Shown here piece by piece: positions 1-9,047 of a stretch of 64,000 bases of DNA (its first letter is position 1; the number at the start of each line of letters is the position of its first letter). A program made the translations under genes and the position numbers. The stretch covers positions 1 through 64,000 of the forward strand of contig JAGHRV010000009.1 in assembly GCA_018066175.1 (NCBI GenBank), written 5' to 3'. Source of the DNA: Candidatus Colicola equi (lineage in GTDB: Bacteria; Bacteroidota; Bacteroidia; Bacteroidales; Paludibacteraceae). Below the pieces are notes generated by a model. The model saw only the letters and a list, made by a program, of their open reading frames with translations, did no database searches and was not told the origin of the DNA.

Positions 1-2
1 CG

Positions 3-29
3 CGTCTTCCCCTACTGTGGGGGAAGACG
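3..29. other. Hairpin at window edge
   Basis: Two perfectly complementary 10-base arms (3-12 and 20-29) enclose a 7-base loop. No run of T follows on the plus strand, and the minus-strand exit lies outside the window. It may be the terminator of a gene to the left; this cannot be decided here. The rest of 30-236 shows no supported gene, only a TCGAC-rich stretch at 167-190 that resembles one at 60919-60942. Confidence 0.45.
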
Positions 30-236
30 TACTGAAAACGTGCGCACGCGACTTGCGTAAGATTTTGCAAAAAGATGCTCTTTTGATGTTATGTTTACTC
101 AAAAAGTTCGTAATCAAAATAGTAGAGGGGGGCATAAGGGGGGAGTTGTTAAAAAGAGGGGATGGAGACCCTCGACCGAGTGTCGACTACAATTAATGTC
201 AAAAATGGCAACTTCGGATAGAAAATGCTATTTTTA

Positions 237-268
237 TTTGCATATATGCAAAATTTTTATTATCTTTG
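237..268 (+). promoter_or_regulatory. Bacteroidetes sigma-70 promoter for the 298-7034 operon
   Basis: A -33 TTTG (237-240) and a -7 TATCTTTG (261-268) are separated by 20 bases, the phylum consensus. The -33 box is the left half of a perfect 16-base palindrome, TTTGCATATATGCAAA (237-252). Transcription would begin near 275, about 23 bases before the first start codon. Confidence 0.8.
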
Positions 269-297
269 CACGCTAATTTGAATAATTGTGACTAATT

Positions 298-657
298 ATG
301 ACTACGAAAAGTAAAGTAATCACTTGGTTAACGCTGATTCTGCTCGTCGGATTGGCTGGTTTTGTGTACTTCAAATTCTGCTTCGTTTACGCTACCGCAG
401 ATAATACCGGTACCATTAACTACTTTAAAAAAGAAGGCTTTATCTTCAAAACCTACGAAGGTAAACTCATTCAGACCGGAACACGTGCCGGCATGCAGTC
501 GAACGAGTTTAAGTTCTCGGTCGAGGACGAAAACGTGGCGCAAGCCATTCGTGACAATGCAGACAAGCCAATGACCCTTATTACTAAACAGTACTTAGGT
601 GCCCTGCCATGGCGTGGAGATACACGCTATATAGTAGATAGCATCGTGGTACGATAA
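298..657 (+). CDS. Small membrane-anchored protein of unknown function
   Basis: This 119-residue protein has one N-terminal membrane segment (about residues 8-27), followed by a soluble domain that probably faces the periplasm. Residues 45-60 (EGFIFKTYEGKLIQTG) match a small Bacteroidetes family that databases often mislabel as 6-phosphogluconate dehydrogenase; nothing here resembles that enzyme. It is the first gene after a strong promoter and lies 12 bases before the acyl-CoA ligase. The ATG at 298 fits the promoter position. The function is not known. Confidence 0.75.
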   Translation: MTTKSKVITWLTLILLVGLAGFVYFKFCFVYATADNTGTINYFKKEGFIFKTYEGKLIQTGTRAGMQSNEFKFSVEDENVAQAIRDNADKPMTLITKQYLGALPWRGDTRYIVDSIVVR

Positions 658-669
658 TCGCTTATAAGT

Positions 670-2343
670 ATGTTAACTTCTCCAGAAGACAATTTCGTAA
701 AGATATACGAACGTTCTTTTCGTGAGCATTGGGACTTAGAAGCCATAACGGATTGGGGGACAACCAATACGTTAACCTATGGCGCAATGGCTCAGCAGAT
801 ATGGCGACTACATCGTCTCTTCCACCACTTAGGTGTGCATAAAGACGACCGCATCGCTGTGATGGGACGTAATAACTGCAATTGGGTGATGGTCTATTTA
901 GCTACAGTCACCTACGGCGCAATCATAGTGCCTATTCTGCAGGACTTCAAGCCCGACGATGCGTTGCATATCATCAACCATAGCGAGTGCAAACTGCTCT
1001 TTATCACCGATTCGATTTGGGAAGGCATGGACCTGACTAACATGGAGTCCATCAAGGCCGTGTATAGTCTGACTAACTTTGATGTGATTGCTACTACCAT
1101 CAAGGAATCCAAGGATATCAGCATGGAGTGGGCGATGAAGGAATACAACAAGAAATTCCCACAAGGCATGACCGCGCAGGATGTGGCCTATAAGGATCGC
1201 AAGAACTCCGAAGTGGCGTCCATCAACTACACCAGCGGTACGACAGGATTCTCCAAAGGCGTTGTTACTCCATGTAATGCGTTGGCTAGCCATATTAAGT
1301 TCTTCTTCTCTACCAAACTCGTTTATCCGGGTTGCCGCCACGTCGCTTTCTTGCCTTTGGCTCATGCTTATGGTTGTGCCGTGGATTTCTTAGGATGCTT
1401 GGCTGCCGGCGGACATACCTACTTTATCGGTCGCACGCCTGCGCCGAAGATCTTGCTGCAGGCTTTCCATGAAGTGAAGCCGACACTTATCCTGTCCGTA
1501 CCACTTATCTTAGAGAAAATCTACAAGCAACAGATTGCTCCACAAATAGCTAAACCACCTATCAGTTGGGTGCTGAAAGTGCCGTTGCTGGACGAAGTGG
1601 TGCTAACTAAGATTCGTCAGCAGTTAGTGGATGCCTTTGGCGGTGAGTTCTACCAACTCATCATCGGTGGTGCGCCACTTAACCCTGAAGTAGAGGCATT
1701 CCTGAATCGTATTAAGTTCCCTCTCACAGTAGGATATGGTATGACCGAATGTGCTCCGCTTATCTCTTGGACTCCTTGGCCGGGGGGCAAATCAGGCTCG
1801 TGCGGCAAGGTATTAGAGGGCTACATGGAGGCTAAGATAGACCGTCCTAATGCTGAAGGAATAGGTGACGTACTCGTTCGTGGCGAAAACGTGATGAAAG
1901 GATACTACAAGAATGCGGCTGCTACCAAAGAGACTTTCACCAAAGACGGATGGCTCAAAACAGGCGATTTAGGAATGATAGATGAAGATGGGTATTTATA
2001 TATCAAGGGACGTAATAAGACGATGCTATTAGGACCAAGCGGTCAGAATATCTACCCCGAAGAGATTGAGTCCAAACTCAATAATTACCCCTACGTAAGC
2101 GAATCCATCGTGCTGCAGCATGAGGATCACTTGGTGGCTCTCGTTTATCCGGACTACAAGGCTGCCGACCAGAACCACCTCTCGCAAGAGGAACTGGCAC
2201 AGGAAATAGAAGAAATACGCAAGAACATCAATAAACAACTGGCGGCGTACGAACAACTGAGTAAGATCAAACTCTATCCGCACGAATTTGAGAAAACGCC
2301 TAAACGCTCCATTAAACGCTTCCTCTATACACAGATGGTGTAA
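670..2343 (+). CDS. Long-chain acyl-CoA synthetase (AMP-forming)
   Basis: A 557-residue member of the AMP-binding (ANL) superfamily, most like long-chain fatty acid-CoA ligases. These activate a fatty acid with ATP to an acyl-adenylate and then pass it to CoA. Visible motifs are the phosphate-binding loop YTSGTTGFSKG (about residues 188-198), GYGMTECAPL (about 357-366), the TGD motif (about 438) and the C-terminal lysine region KTPKRSIKR that acts in adenylation. Length is normal for FadD-type enzymes. It is the second gene of the operon. Substrate chain length cannot be read from the sequence. Confidence 0.9.
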   Translation: MLTSPEDNFVKIYERSFREHWDLEAITDWGTTNTLTYGAMAQQIWRLHRLFHHLGVHKDDRIAVMGRNNCNWVMVYLATVTYGAIIVPILQDFKPDDALHIINHSECKLLFITDSIWEGMDLTNMESIKAVYSLTNFDVIATTIKESKDISMEWAMKEYNKKFPQGMTAQDVAYKDRKNSEVASINYTSGTTGFSKGVVTPCNALASHIKFFFSTKLVYPGCRHVAFLPLAHAYGCAVDFLGCLAAGGHTYFIGRTPAPKILLQAFHEVKPTLILSVPLILEKIYKQQIAPQIAKPPISWVLKVPLLDEVVLTKIRQQLVDAFGGEFYQLIIGGAPLNPEVEAFLNRIKFPLTVGYGMTECAPLISWTPWPGGKSGSCGKVLEGYMEAKIDRPNAEGIGDVLVRGENVMKGYYKNAAATKETFTKDGWLKTGDLGMIDEDGYLYIKGRNKTMLLGPSGQNIYPEEIESKLNNYPYVSESIVLQHEDHLVALVYPDYKAADQNHLSQEELAQEIEEIRKNINKQLAAYEQLSKIKLYPHEFEKTPKRSIKRFLYTQMV

Positions 2344-2373
2344 GCGACGACGACGACAACGACAACGAAGGTG

Positions 2374-3108
2374 ATGAATATATGTATTGATCAGGGTAAT
2401 TCGCGAACCAAAGTGGCACTGTTTAATGCCGAGGGTAAGCTGGTGAAGAACTTCTTATACAAGTCCTTCACGTCCGTTGATGCAGAACGTTTATTCACGC
2501 TTTATCCCATCAAGAATAGTATTATCTCATCCGTGGTTAACTTAGAGTCTAGTATGGTGAATGCCTTGCATCGACTCAGTCAACATTTTGTGCTGTTTGA
2601 CCATCTCACGCCCGTGCCGATTATCAACGATTATGCTACGCCCGAGACGTTAGGTCAGGACCGATTGGCTGCTGCCGTAGGAGCTGCTACCTTATGTCCG
2701 AATGAGAACCTGCTTATTGTAGATATGGGAAGTGCCATTACGTATGATTTCGTGAGCGAAGAAGGACATTTCTTGGGAGGCAACATCGCTCCTGGACTCA
2801 AAATGCGCCTGTCGGCATTACATACAATGACCAAGAAACTGCCGTTAGTAGAGGTGGATGAGCAGGAATTGATACCGCTTTATGGACAAAAAACACGTGA
2901 TGCAATTGCTGCAGGTGTGCTGCGTGGCATAGTTTTTGAACTGAAAGGCTATATACGCACCATTAGTGAACGCACTCCGCATTACAAGGCCTTCCTGACC
3001 GGCGGACATGCTCCATACGTGTTAGGACATGTTGGACAAAACGTGCGATACGAAAAGCAGTTGGTCTTAATTGGGTTGAATCAAATATTGGAATATAATA
3101 AACGATGA
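2374..3108 (+). CDS. coaX: Type III pantothenate kinase
   Basis: Phosphorylates pantothenate in the first step of coenzyme A synthesis. Type III features visible are the N-terminal ATP-binding motif DQGNSRTK (residues 6-13), the TLGQDRLAA motif that binds pantothenate, the acidic motif VDMGSAITYD, and GGNIAPGLKMR. The protein has about 244 residues, normal for CoaX. A GTG at 2371 directly precedes ATG 2374; I prefer the ATG because MNICIDQGNSRTK matches the usual N-terminus. The 27-base gap before it is a CGA/CAA triplet run. The 3' end overlaps the next gene by 4 bases (ATGA), which suggests translational coupling. Confidence 0.93.
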   Translation: MNICIDQGNSRTKVALFNAEGKLVKNFLYKSFTSVDAERLFTLYPIKNSIISSVVNLESSMVNALHRLSQHFVLFDHLTPVPIINDYATPETLGQDRLAAAVGAATLCPNENLLIVDMGSAITYDFVSEEGHFLGGNIAPGLKMRLSALHTMTKKLPLVEVDEQELIPLYGQKTRDAIAAGVLRGIVFELKGYIRTISERTPHYKAFLTGGHAPYVLGHVGQNVRYEKQLVLIGLNQILEYNKR

Positions 3109-4313
3109 AGAAGATATACCTATTTATATTATTCATGATACCATCCATGGCATTTGCCCAGATGGTCTCTTCTTCCCCCTCATCCCGCTTCGGATACGGC
3201 GAAATGGTCATTAACCAGCCAGCCTCCTTCCGTGCAATGGGTGGCGTAAGTGCTGGTATGCGTACCAACACAACCATTAACCCCTCTCAGCCGGCTGGAT
3301 ATACCGGATGCGATAGCCTAAGTTTTATGTTTGATATAGCAGCGGGTATCGAATGGACTCGCTATCACGATGCTAATGGCACCAAGAACGTGCCTAACGG
3401 TACGCTGGAGTATGTGAATCTGCAATTCCCCTTATGGAAACAGCATATCGCCTTATCCGCAGGTATCAATCCGTATTCTAATGTTGGCTATAAATTCAAC
3501 CTTCCCGGAACAACAGCATACGGCAATTATAACTACAATATCGCCTATCGCGGCGAAGGTGGACTAAGTCAGGTTTATGGCGGACTGAGTTTCAATATCA
3601 TGGATTGGGTAGCGGTTGGTGCTAATTTCTATTATACCTTTGGTAGCGTAACCAATTACATCACCGAATCATTTAGCGATCCTACTATTTCGCCTCGCGA
3701 GATTGTGCGTTACCTCAAATTCAACACATGGCGCACCAGAGTCGGAATGCAGTTCTTCCATACCTTTGCCAAAAAACATAATATCGTGTTGGGTGCGACC
3801 TTTGAACCTAAACTCAAGATGCGTGGCGATTACTACATGACCGAGACGTATAGTTTAGATACCATTGACCTTAAGAACGGCTTTGAATCACCCATGGAGT
3901 GGGGAGTAGGATTTAGTTACACCTACGATAATCGCTTGACGATTGCTGCAGATTATGAGTCCCAAAATTGGTCCAAGGCTAAGTTCTACAACGAAACCAA
4001 TCAACTCAATGACCTGAAACGCATCGCAGTCGGTGCCCAATACCGCCATAATCCTTATTCGCAACACTATGCAGAACGGATGATTTGGCGAGTAGGTGGA
4101 CATGTAGGCAGTAGTTATGTGCGCGAAGATGGTATGCGGCAGTTCGGCGTATCGTTAGGATTGGGATTCCCACTTAGAACAGTAGCCACTGTGCTGAACT
4201 TCACCATCGAATACGACCGAAGAACAGCCCTAAAAGAAATTACCGAGAATGTGTTTAAGTTTACAATCGATGTCTCTGTCAACGAGAATTGGTTCCATAA
4301 ACGCAAATTATAA
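3105..4313 (+). CDS. Outer-membrane beta-barrel protein
   Basis: A 402-residue protein with a clear signal peptide (MKKIYLFILFMIPSMAFA, cut before QMVSS). The rest is rich in alternating aromatic and polar strands, with many Gly, Tyr and Asn turns (for example GLSFNIMDWVAVGANFYYTF), typical of outer-membrane barrels in Bacteroidetes, loosely FadL/PorV-like. It overlaps coaX by 4 bases and is followed by a TPR protein and lptC, an arrangement often seen in Bacteroidales. The transported substrate or role is unknown. Confidence 0.75.
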   Translation: MKKIYLFILFMIPSMAFAQMVSSSPSSRFGYGEMVINQPASFRAMGGVSAGMRTNTTINPSQPAGYTGCDSLSFMFDIAAGIEWTRYHDANGTKNVPNGTLEYVNLQFPLWKQHIALSAGINPYSNVGYKFNLPGTTAYGNYNYNIAYRGEGGLSQVYGGLSFNIMDWVAVGANFYYTFGSVTNYITESFSDPTISPREIVRYLKFNTWRTRVGMQFFHTFAKKHNIVLGATFEPKLKMRGDYYMTETYSLDTIDLKNGFESPMEWGVGFSYTYDNRLTIAADYESQNWSKAKFYNETNQLNDLKRIAVGAQYRHNPYSQHYAERMIWRVGGHVGSSYVREDGMRQFGVSLGLGFPLRTVATVLNFTIEYDRRTALKEITENVFKFTIDVSVNENWFHKRKL

Positions 4314-4340
4314 TCATAATAATAAACTAAATTGAAACAG

Positions 4341-5759
4341 ATGAAAAAGAATCTTTTAATTGTTGCTTTAGTGGTTGTTGTACCATCTTTAGCATGCGCC
4401 AAAAAGCCCCAGCAACAGGTGGCTGAACCCGTTGCCGAAGTCGTTGAACAAGTTGTAGAAGAGGAAGCTATTCCTGAAGTTACCGAGGAGTGCCTGGCTC
4501 AAGTATCTATGTTTACGGAATACTGCAAGGCCAAGGCTTATCACGATGCTTTTGAACCTTGGCTGCAAGTATATCAAAACTGCCCAACCGCTAACAAGGC
4601 TATCTACAGCCGTGGTTCTCAGATTTTGGAATATGAGTATGCGAATGCTAAAGATGACGCCGCTCGTAACCAAATTCGCGCCTTGGCTATGGAGATGTAT
4701 GACAAACGTATCAAATATTTCGGCAACGATGCTAAGTATCCTAAGGCTTATATCTTAGGTCAAAAGGGTGTGGATTATTGCGCATACTTCCCCGAAGATA
4801 CTCTCAAATTAGAAGCCTACGGTTGGCTTAAAGAGAGTGTGTCTTCAATGGGATACAATTCACAACTCAAGGTGCTCCGCGCTTTTGCTGAGGTAAGTAA
4901 CGGATTGTATAAGGCTGATCCTGAGAAATACGGAGAGCAATATATCGCAGACTACTCGCAAGTAAGCAATTTGCTGCAACATATCTGGAATGACCCTGCC
5001 AGCAAGAATGCCAACGATGCCGGTGTCATTAAGGAATATGTGGACAATCTGTTTGCTATCTCCGGTGCTGCCAGCTGTGATAAACTGGATGATTTATATC
5101 GCAATTACGTGGCATCCAACGGACAATACTTGGAGGATATGCTTAAACTGATGGCCATGTACAAACGTGTTAAATGTACCGAGTCAGAGGTTTATTTCGC
5201 TGCTGCTGCCGCTGCGCACCAACTGCGTCCTACCGAGGAATCAGCTGCCGGTTGCGCAAAGATGAGTGCCAAAAAGGAAGACTGGAATTCCGCTATTGAG
5301 TATTACAAACAGGCTATTGACCTGATTGAGGAAGAATTTGACGATGACCGTGACGACTACCTCTATGGCTTGGCTTATTGCTACTACAACCTGCATCGCT
5401 ATGCTGATGCCCGTTCCTATGCTCGTCAAAGTATGGATGTGGAGCCCACGATGGCCGGTCGTTGCTATATCCTGATTGGTATGTGCTATGCCGCTTCTCA
5501 ACCTTATTCAGCTGCTGAATCGTCTGCTGCTAAAGCTGCTATCCTCAATAAAACCGTTTATTGGGCTGCTGTGGATCAATTCGCAAAAGCTAAACAATAT
5601 GAGGATTGCGTAGAAGATGCAAATAAACTGATTGCTGCCTATAGCAAGTATTTCCCCACTAAGGAAGAGATGTTCGACCTGCCGGGTGAATTTGGTGCAG
5701 GTAGTTTTGTAGTAGGTGGATGGATTGGTGAAAGAACGATATGCCGTCCCGCCAAGTAA
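4341..5759 (+). CDS. Exported tetratricopeptide-repeat protein
   Basis: About 472 residues. The N-terminus MKKNLLIVALVVVVPSLACA is a signal peptide, followed by an acidic Glu/Val-rich linker (VAEVVEQVVEEEAIPE). The remainder consists of helical repeats, with recognisable TPRs in the C-terminal third (DWNSAIEYYKQAIDL, LYGLAYCYYNLHRYADARSYA). I chose ATG 4341 because the in-frame codon at 4332 is TTG and adds only three residues before the signal peptide. Its 3' end overlaps lptC by 19 bases. A scaffold role in the envelope is inferred only from the TPRs and the neighbours. Confidence 0.75.
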   Translation: MKKNLLIVALVVVVPSLACAKKPQQQVAEPVAEVVEQVVEEEAIPEVTEECLAQVSMFTEYCKAKAYHDAFEPWLQVYQNCPTANKAIYSRGSQILEYEYANAKDDAARNQIRALAMEMYDKRIKYFGNDAKYPKAYILGQKGVDYCAYFPEDTLKLEAYGWLKESVSSMGYNSQLKVLRAFAEVSNGLYKADPEKYGEQYIADYSQVSNLLQHIWNDPASKNANDAGVIKEYVDNLFAISGAASCDKLDDLYRNYVASNGQYLEDMLKLMAMYKRVKCTESEVYFAAAAAAHQLRPTEESAAGCAKMSAKKEDWNSAIEYYKQAIDLIEEEFDDDRDDYLYGLAYCYYNLHRYADARSYARQSMDVEPTMAGRCYILIGMCYAASQPYSAAESSAAKAAILNKTVYWAAVDQFAKAKQYEDCVEDANKLIAAYSKYFPTKEEMFDLPGEFGAGSFVVGGWIGERTICRPAK

Positions 5760-6310
5760 TTAGCATACTGATTGTAACGACGGCTCTGATTGCTTGTGGT
5801 CGTAATAAGCACCCCAAGGTAGATGCGATTGAGAATCGTACTGCCACGGCGGTGCTTCAAGCTACTCATGTATCTACACTCATCTCAGACTCCGGTATCA
5901 CGCGTTATCGCATTAGTGCCGAACAATGGTTTGTGTATGACAAGTCAGACCCTACGTATTGGGATTTCCCCGAAGGACTATACTTGGAGAAATTCAACGA
6001 GGTGATGGAGGTAGATGCATCCATCCGTTCGGACAAGGCCCGCTATTGGGACCAAAGCGGATTATGGCAGTTGGACGGCAATGTTCATGCTATGAATGAG
6101 GAGGGTGAGCAGTTTGATACACCGCAACTCATTTGGGACCAACAGGCCGGACGTATCTATTCGGATAGCAATATCATTATTAGACGTCGGGCTTCTGTGC
6201 TCGAAGGAGTAGGGTTTACCAGCAATCAAACAATGACCGAATATACTATTTTACAACCAACGGGATATTTCCCAATTGAAGAAACGAATCATGACACTAT
6301 TACAGAATAA
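5741..6310 (+). CDS. lptC: LPS export ABC transporter periplasmic protein LptC
   Basis: 189 residues with a lipoprotein-like N-terminus (MPSRQVISILIVTTALIAC, LIAC lipobox). The OstA/LptC-type beta-jellyroll follows: DSGITRYRISAEQWFVYD, then the conserved block RSDKARYWDQSGLWQLDGNV and a late TPQLIWDQQAGRIYSD strand. LptC receives LPS from the inner-membrane LptBFG complex and passes it to LptA. It overlaps the TPR gene upstream and fabG downstream (20 bases from ATG 6291), so it is translated within a tightly coupled operon. Confidence 0.88.
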   Translation: MPSRQVISILIVTTALIACGRNKHPKVDAIENRTATAVLQATHVSTLISDSGITRYRISAEQWFVYDKSDPTYWDFPEGLYLEKFNEVMEVDASIRSDKARYWDQSGLWQLDGNVHAMNEEGEQFDTPQLIWDQQAGRIYSDSNIIIRRRASVLEGVGFTSNQTMTEYTILQPTGYFPIEETNHDTITE

Positions 6311-7034
6311 AGTAGCCATCGTCACGGGTGCAGCTCGTGGAATAGGAAAACAAATTGCACTCACCCTTGCTAAGGAAGGTTGTGCTATCGCCTTTACCGA
6401 TTTAGTTATTAATGAACAGGCCGAAGCTACTCGCCAAGAGATAGAAGCCTTAGGCGTTAAGTGCTGCGCTTATGCCAGTAATGCAGCTGATTTTGATGAA
6501 ACGCACGAAGTCGTTAATCGCATCCAAGAAGAATTTGGACACATTGATATCCTCGTCAATAATGCCGGCATCACCAAGGATGGTTTGATGCTTCGCATGA
6601 CCGAACAACAATGGGATGCTGTTATCAACGTCAATCTCAAATCCGCTTTTAACTTCATTCATGCGGTATCACCTATTATGATGCGTCAGCGCAGCGGTTC
6701 GATTATATCGATGTCCAGTGTGGTAGGTTTGAATGGTAACGCCGGACAAGCCAATTATGCGGCATCTAAGGCCGGTATCATTGCCCTCACTAAGTCTGTG
6801 GCTAAGGAGATGGGAAGTCGTGGCATTCGTGCTAATGCGATTGCTCCGGGATTCATCCTAACTGATATGACGGCTGCTCTGCCCGAAGAAACCCTGAATG
6901 AGTTCGTCAAGATGATTCCTATGCGTCGTGGCGGTCAGCCGGAAGAAGTGGCTAAAGTCGCACTCTTCCTCGCCTCTGACCTCAGTTCATACGTCAGCGG
7001 ACAAGTCATACAAGTCAATGGCGCGATGGGATAA
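6291..7034 (+). CDS. fabG: 3-oxoacyl-ACP reductase
   Basis: Short-chain dehydrogenase/reductase of 247 residues that reduces 3-oxoacyl-ACP with NADPH in fatty acid elongation. It has the cofactor motif TGAARGIGKQ, the NNAG motif, the catalytic Ser in SMSSVVG, and the YAASK Tyr/Lys pair. The C-terminal SYVSGQVIQVNGAMG is typical of FabG. An in-frame TTG at 6276 exists, but ATG 6291 gives the standard N-terminus MTLLQNKVAIVTG. It is the last gene of the operon, ten bases before a strong terminator. It is distinct from the two SDRs of the glycan operon at 27.8-29.3 kb. Confidence 0.9.
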   Translation: MTLLQNKVAIVTGAARGIGKQIALTLAKEGCAIAFTDLVINEQAEATRQEIEALGVKCCAYASNAADFDETHEVVNRIQEEFGHIDILVNNAGITKDGLMLRMTEQQWDAVINVNLKSAFNFIHAVSPIMMRQRSGSIISMSSVVGLNGNAGQANYAASKAGIIALTKSVAKEMGSRGIRANAIAPGFILTDMTAALPEETLNEFVKMIPMRRGGQPEEVAKVALFLASDLSSYVSGQVIQVNGAMG

Positions 7035-7043
7035 CCCTTAATT

Positions 7044-7075
7044 AAAGTCGCTGATAACCTCAGCGACTTTTTTTT
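7044..7075 (+). terminator. Intrinsic terminator after fabG
   Basis: Perfect 11-base stem (7044-7054 with 7060-7070), a TAACC loop and a run of eight T (7068-7075). It ends the 298-7034 operon and sits immediately before the convergent phosphatase gene. Confidence 0.92.
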
Positions 7076-7076
7076 G

Positions 7077-8852
7077 TTATTTGGATTGCTCTAAGCGCCG
7101 TCCTAATACATCGTATGTGTGATTAGATTGACAAATCTGTAAATGTCCGTTACGCATCGTCTTGATGAAGGGAACATGGGCAATGGTTGTCCGTTCATCG
7201 GTTGGCTGGTCCGTGCCTTTTAATTTAGCAACGGCTCGATCAATTTCTTCTTGCGTTAAATAGCCACCATCAATAAAGTGCTTAGCAACGGCTTGTGCCA
7301 AGGTTAGTCCGGCTTTATTGGTCGGGTTGAAGTTCTTAGGATTTTCACCGGTCAGCAGTCTTAGTTCATATAACACGCAATTCTCGTGTCTGTACTCCTG
7401 AATACGCAGGTTACTGGTTTCGTGGTAATCGGCTGCAATCTGTTGCCATGATGCTCCGCATAGTGCAGCTAAGGTGGCGCAGAAAGCACCGGTGCGGTCG
7501 GCGCCTAAGGAACAGTGGATCTGGAAGGGGGCAGGGTGGCTGCCAATGAATCGAACAACCTCTTGCATCCATTCGCCGAAGTATTGCTCGTTCGTTCTAT
7601 ATACGGCGGTATTATAATCCGGAGTGTGACCATTGGCGGTTCCTACATAGAGAACGTTCTTATTGTCAATGATGGACTGATAGTACTCAGGAATGGCAAA
7701 CTTATATTTCTTACCACCGCATTCGTATTCCTCACCATTGTGACTTTCTTCATTGCCGGATAGAGCAATATCCGAACGGATGCCGTATAGTTGCCCTAAA
7801 ATGGCTAATTGCACCAGTCGCTCATGTTCCGTATCGTAGTGAGGACGGTCGCCTTTATAGGGATGATAACTGCGGAAGAGGTTCTTGGTAGCCGGTACGC
7901 GACGGAAATTAGTCAAGTGTGCTATGGTGGCGGAGTCCGTCAGGTCCTTGAAGTCTGATAGTGGAGCAATGTACTTGGCGAACTCTTTGCGCTGACCGAT
8001 TTCCTCTATATCGTCTCCGGGCAGGAGAATACACATGTTTTCGCCGTTATTGATAAAGACCAATCGCTCGTCTATACCTCCTTGCCAACTGGAGTGGGAG
8101 CGAGTGTCGTAACTATTGCCGTCTTTTTGGATAACATGGAAGATAAACTCAGGGCAGCCGGAATTACCTAAACGCTGCAGGTCGTTGATGCGGAACACGC
8201 GGAATAGACAGCCGTCGCTGCTCCATGGACCTAATCGGTAATTAGAATCCTCGCTGTTCCAAATCGAAACAGACCCCTTAACATAGACATCGTTGATGTT
8301 GTCGCGCGAGGTGTTGAACCGTTTGGATGAGGTGGAGTAGATAATAGTGACTAAGCCGTTGGTGGCATCCAGACGCTGACAGTTATTTTTCTCTGTATCC
8401 GAAAAAGTAATCTGAAAATCATTGGTTACCCAATCTAATTTGATGGTGCAGCCGTTGCTCTTGCTTTGAGGAGTCAGCAGGTATTTTTGCTTGTCTGATA
8501 CATTCAATCCGGCATCGTATTTAGCGGTGTAGTAAGTGGCGTTCTTGAGCTCGTTATAACCCCAATTCCCTTTGCGCCAATCACTATTCCCGATGACGGC
8601 CATGTATTCCGCATCGCCCCAGCCCGAGGCAGGAAAAGACGTGAAGTACTTAGTGGTATCGGAGGCATCTATGCTCATTGGATAAACGGACGAATAGTCG
8701 CTCTTACCGATGATGAGGTACAGGTTGACGCCTTGCCATTGCGTAACAGAGTTATCAAAATACACATAACTGGTGCCGGAAAAAGACCAGTTCCCGGCCA
8801 TACTCATCGCGCACGCAACGCATGTAATAAATAAGGAATATATCCGTTTCAT
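7077..8852 (-). CDS. Secreted tyrosine phosphatase with N-terminal beta modules and T9SS-like tail
   Basis: About 591 residues. A signal peptide (MKRIYSLFITCVACAMSMAG) is followed by roughly 230 residues of beta-rich modules resembling carbohydrate-binding folds (NWSFSGTSYVYFDNS, WQGVNLYLIIGKSDY). A tyrosine phosphatase domain comes next, with the CX5R signature HCSLGADRTG near residue 446 and an upstream FRSYHPYKGDRPHYDTE region, as in the Y_phosphatase3/protein-tyrosine phosphatase group. The end (MRNGHLQICQSNHTYDVLGR) resembles a type IX secretion tail and matches the end of the giant protein at 53913. The start must be ATG 8852: the longer frame begins at 8888, on the edge of the promoter -7 box. 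Substrate unknown. Confidence 0.82.
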   Translation of the reverse strand: MKRIYSLFITCVACAMSMAGNWSFSGTSYVYFDNSVTQWQGVNLYLIIGKSDYSSVYPMSIDASDTTKYFTSFPASGWGDAEYMAVIGNSDWRKGNWGYNELKNATYYTAKYDAGLNVSDKQKYLLTPQSKSNGCTIKLDWVTNDFQITFSDTEKNNCQRLDATNGLVTIIYSTSSKRFNTSRDNINDVYVKGSVSIWNSEDSNYRLGPWSSDGCLFRVFRINDLQRLGNSGCPEFIFHVIQKDGNSYDTRSHSSWQGGIDERLVFINNGENMCILLPGDDIEEIGQRKEFAKYIAPLSDFKDLTDSATIAHLTNFRRVPATKNLFRSYHPYKGDRPHYDTEHERLVQLAILGQLYGIRSDIALSGNEESHNGEEYECGGKKYKFAIPEYYQSIIDNKNVLYVGTANGHTPDYNTAVYRTNEQYFGEWMQEVVRFIGSHPAPFQIHCSLGADRTGAFCATLAALCGASWQQIAADYHETSNLRIQEYRHENCVLYELRLLTGENPKNFNPTNKAGLTLAQAVAKHFIDGGYLTQEEIDRAVAKLKGTDQPTDERTTIAHVPFIKTMRNGHLQICQSNHTYDVLGRRLEQSK

Positions 8853-8887
8853 ATCAGGAGTGATTAATTTTTGACTAATTTTGGTCA

Positions 8888-8919
8888 CAAAATTACAACT
8901 TTTTTAATATATATGCAAA
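8888..8919 (-). promoter_or_regulatory. Promoter for the secreted phosphatase
   Basis: On the minus strand, TTTG (8916-8919), 20 bases, then TAATTTTG (8888-8895). The sequence after the -33 box reads TTTGCATATATATT. Transcription would start near 8881, leaving about 29 bases before ATG 8852. Confidence 0.8.
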
Positions 8920-9009
8920 TTTTTAGAGCAAAAAAATGTAAATTGTTGCTACATTATAATAAAATAGATAACAAAAAATTATCTTAATCAAATTAAAATT
9001 CACAAAATG

Positions 9010-9041
9010 TTTGGTGGATTCAATTTTTTTTTGTAATTTTG
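9010..9041 (+). promoter_or_regulatory. Promoter for the small structured RNA
   Basis: TTTG (9010-9013), 20 bases, then TAATTTTG (9034-9041). The predicted start of transcription is near 9048. No convincing reading frame follows for almost 400 bases, so the product is probably an RNA. Confidence 0.8.
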
Positions 9042-9047
9042 CACTCG

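Noticed and set aside
91..276. 61-residue ORF before the first gene
   Set aside because: It runs through the promoter (237-268) and has a biased, non-protein-like composition.
2344..2373. CGA/CAA triplet run as a variable repeat
   Set aside because: Only about 27 bases and imperfect; reported as spacer, not as a variable locus.
8853..8888. Phosphatase start at 8888
   Set aside because: This codon lies on the edge of the -7 box of its own promoter, ahead of the transcript start, and adds 12 residues before a normal signal peptide.
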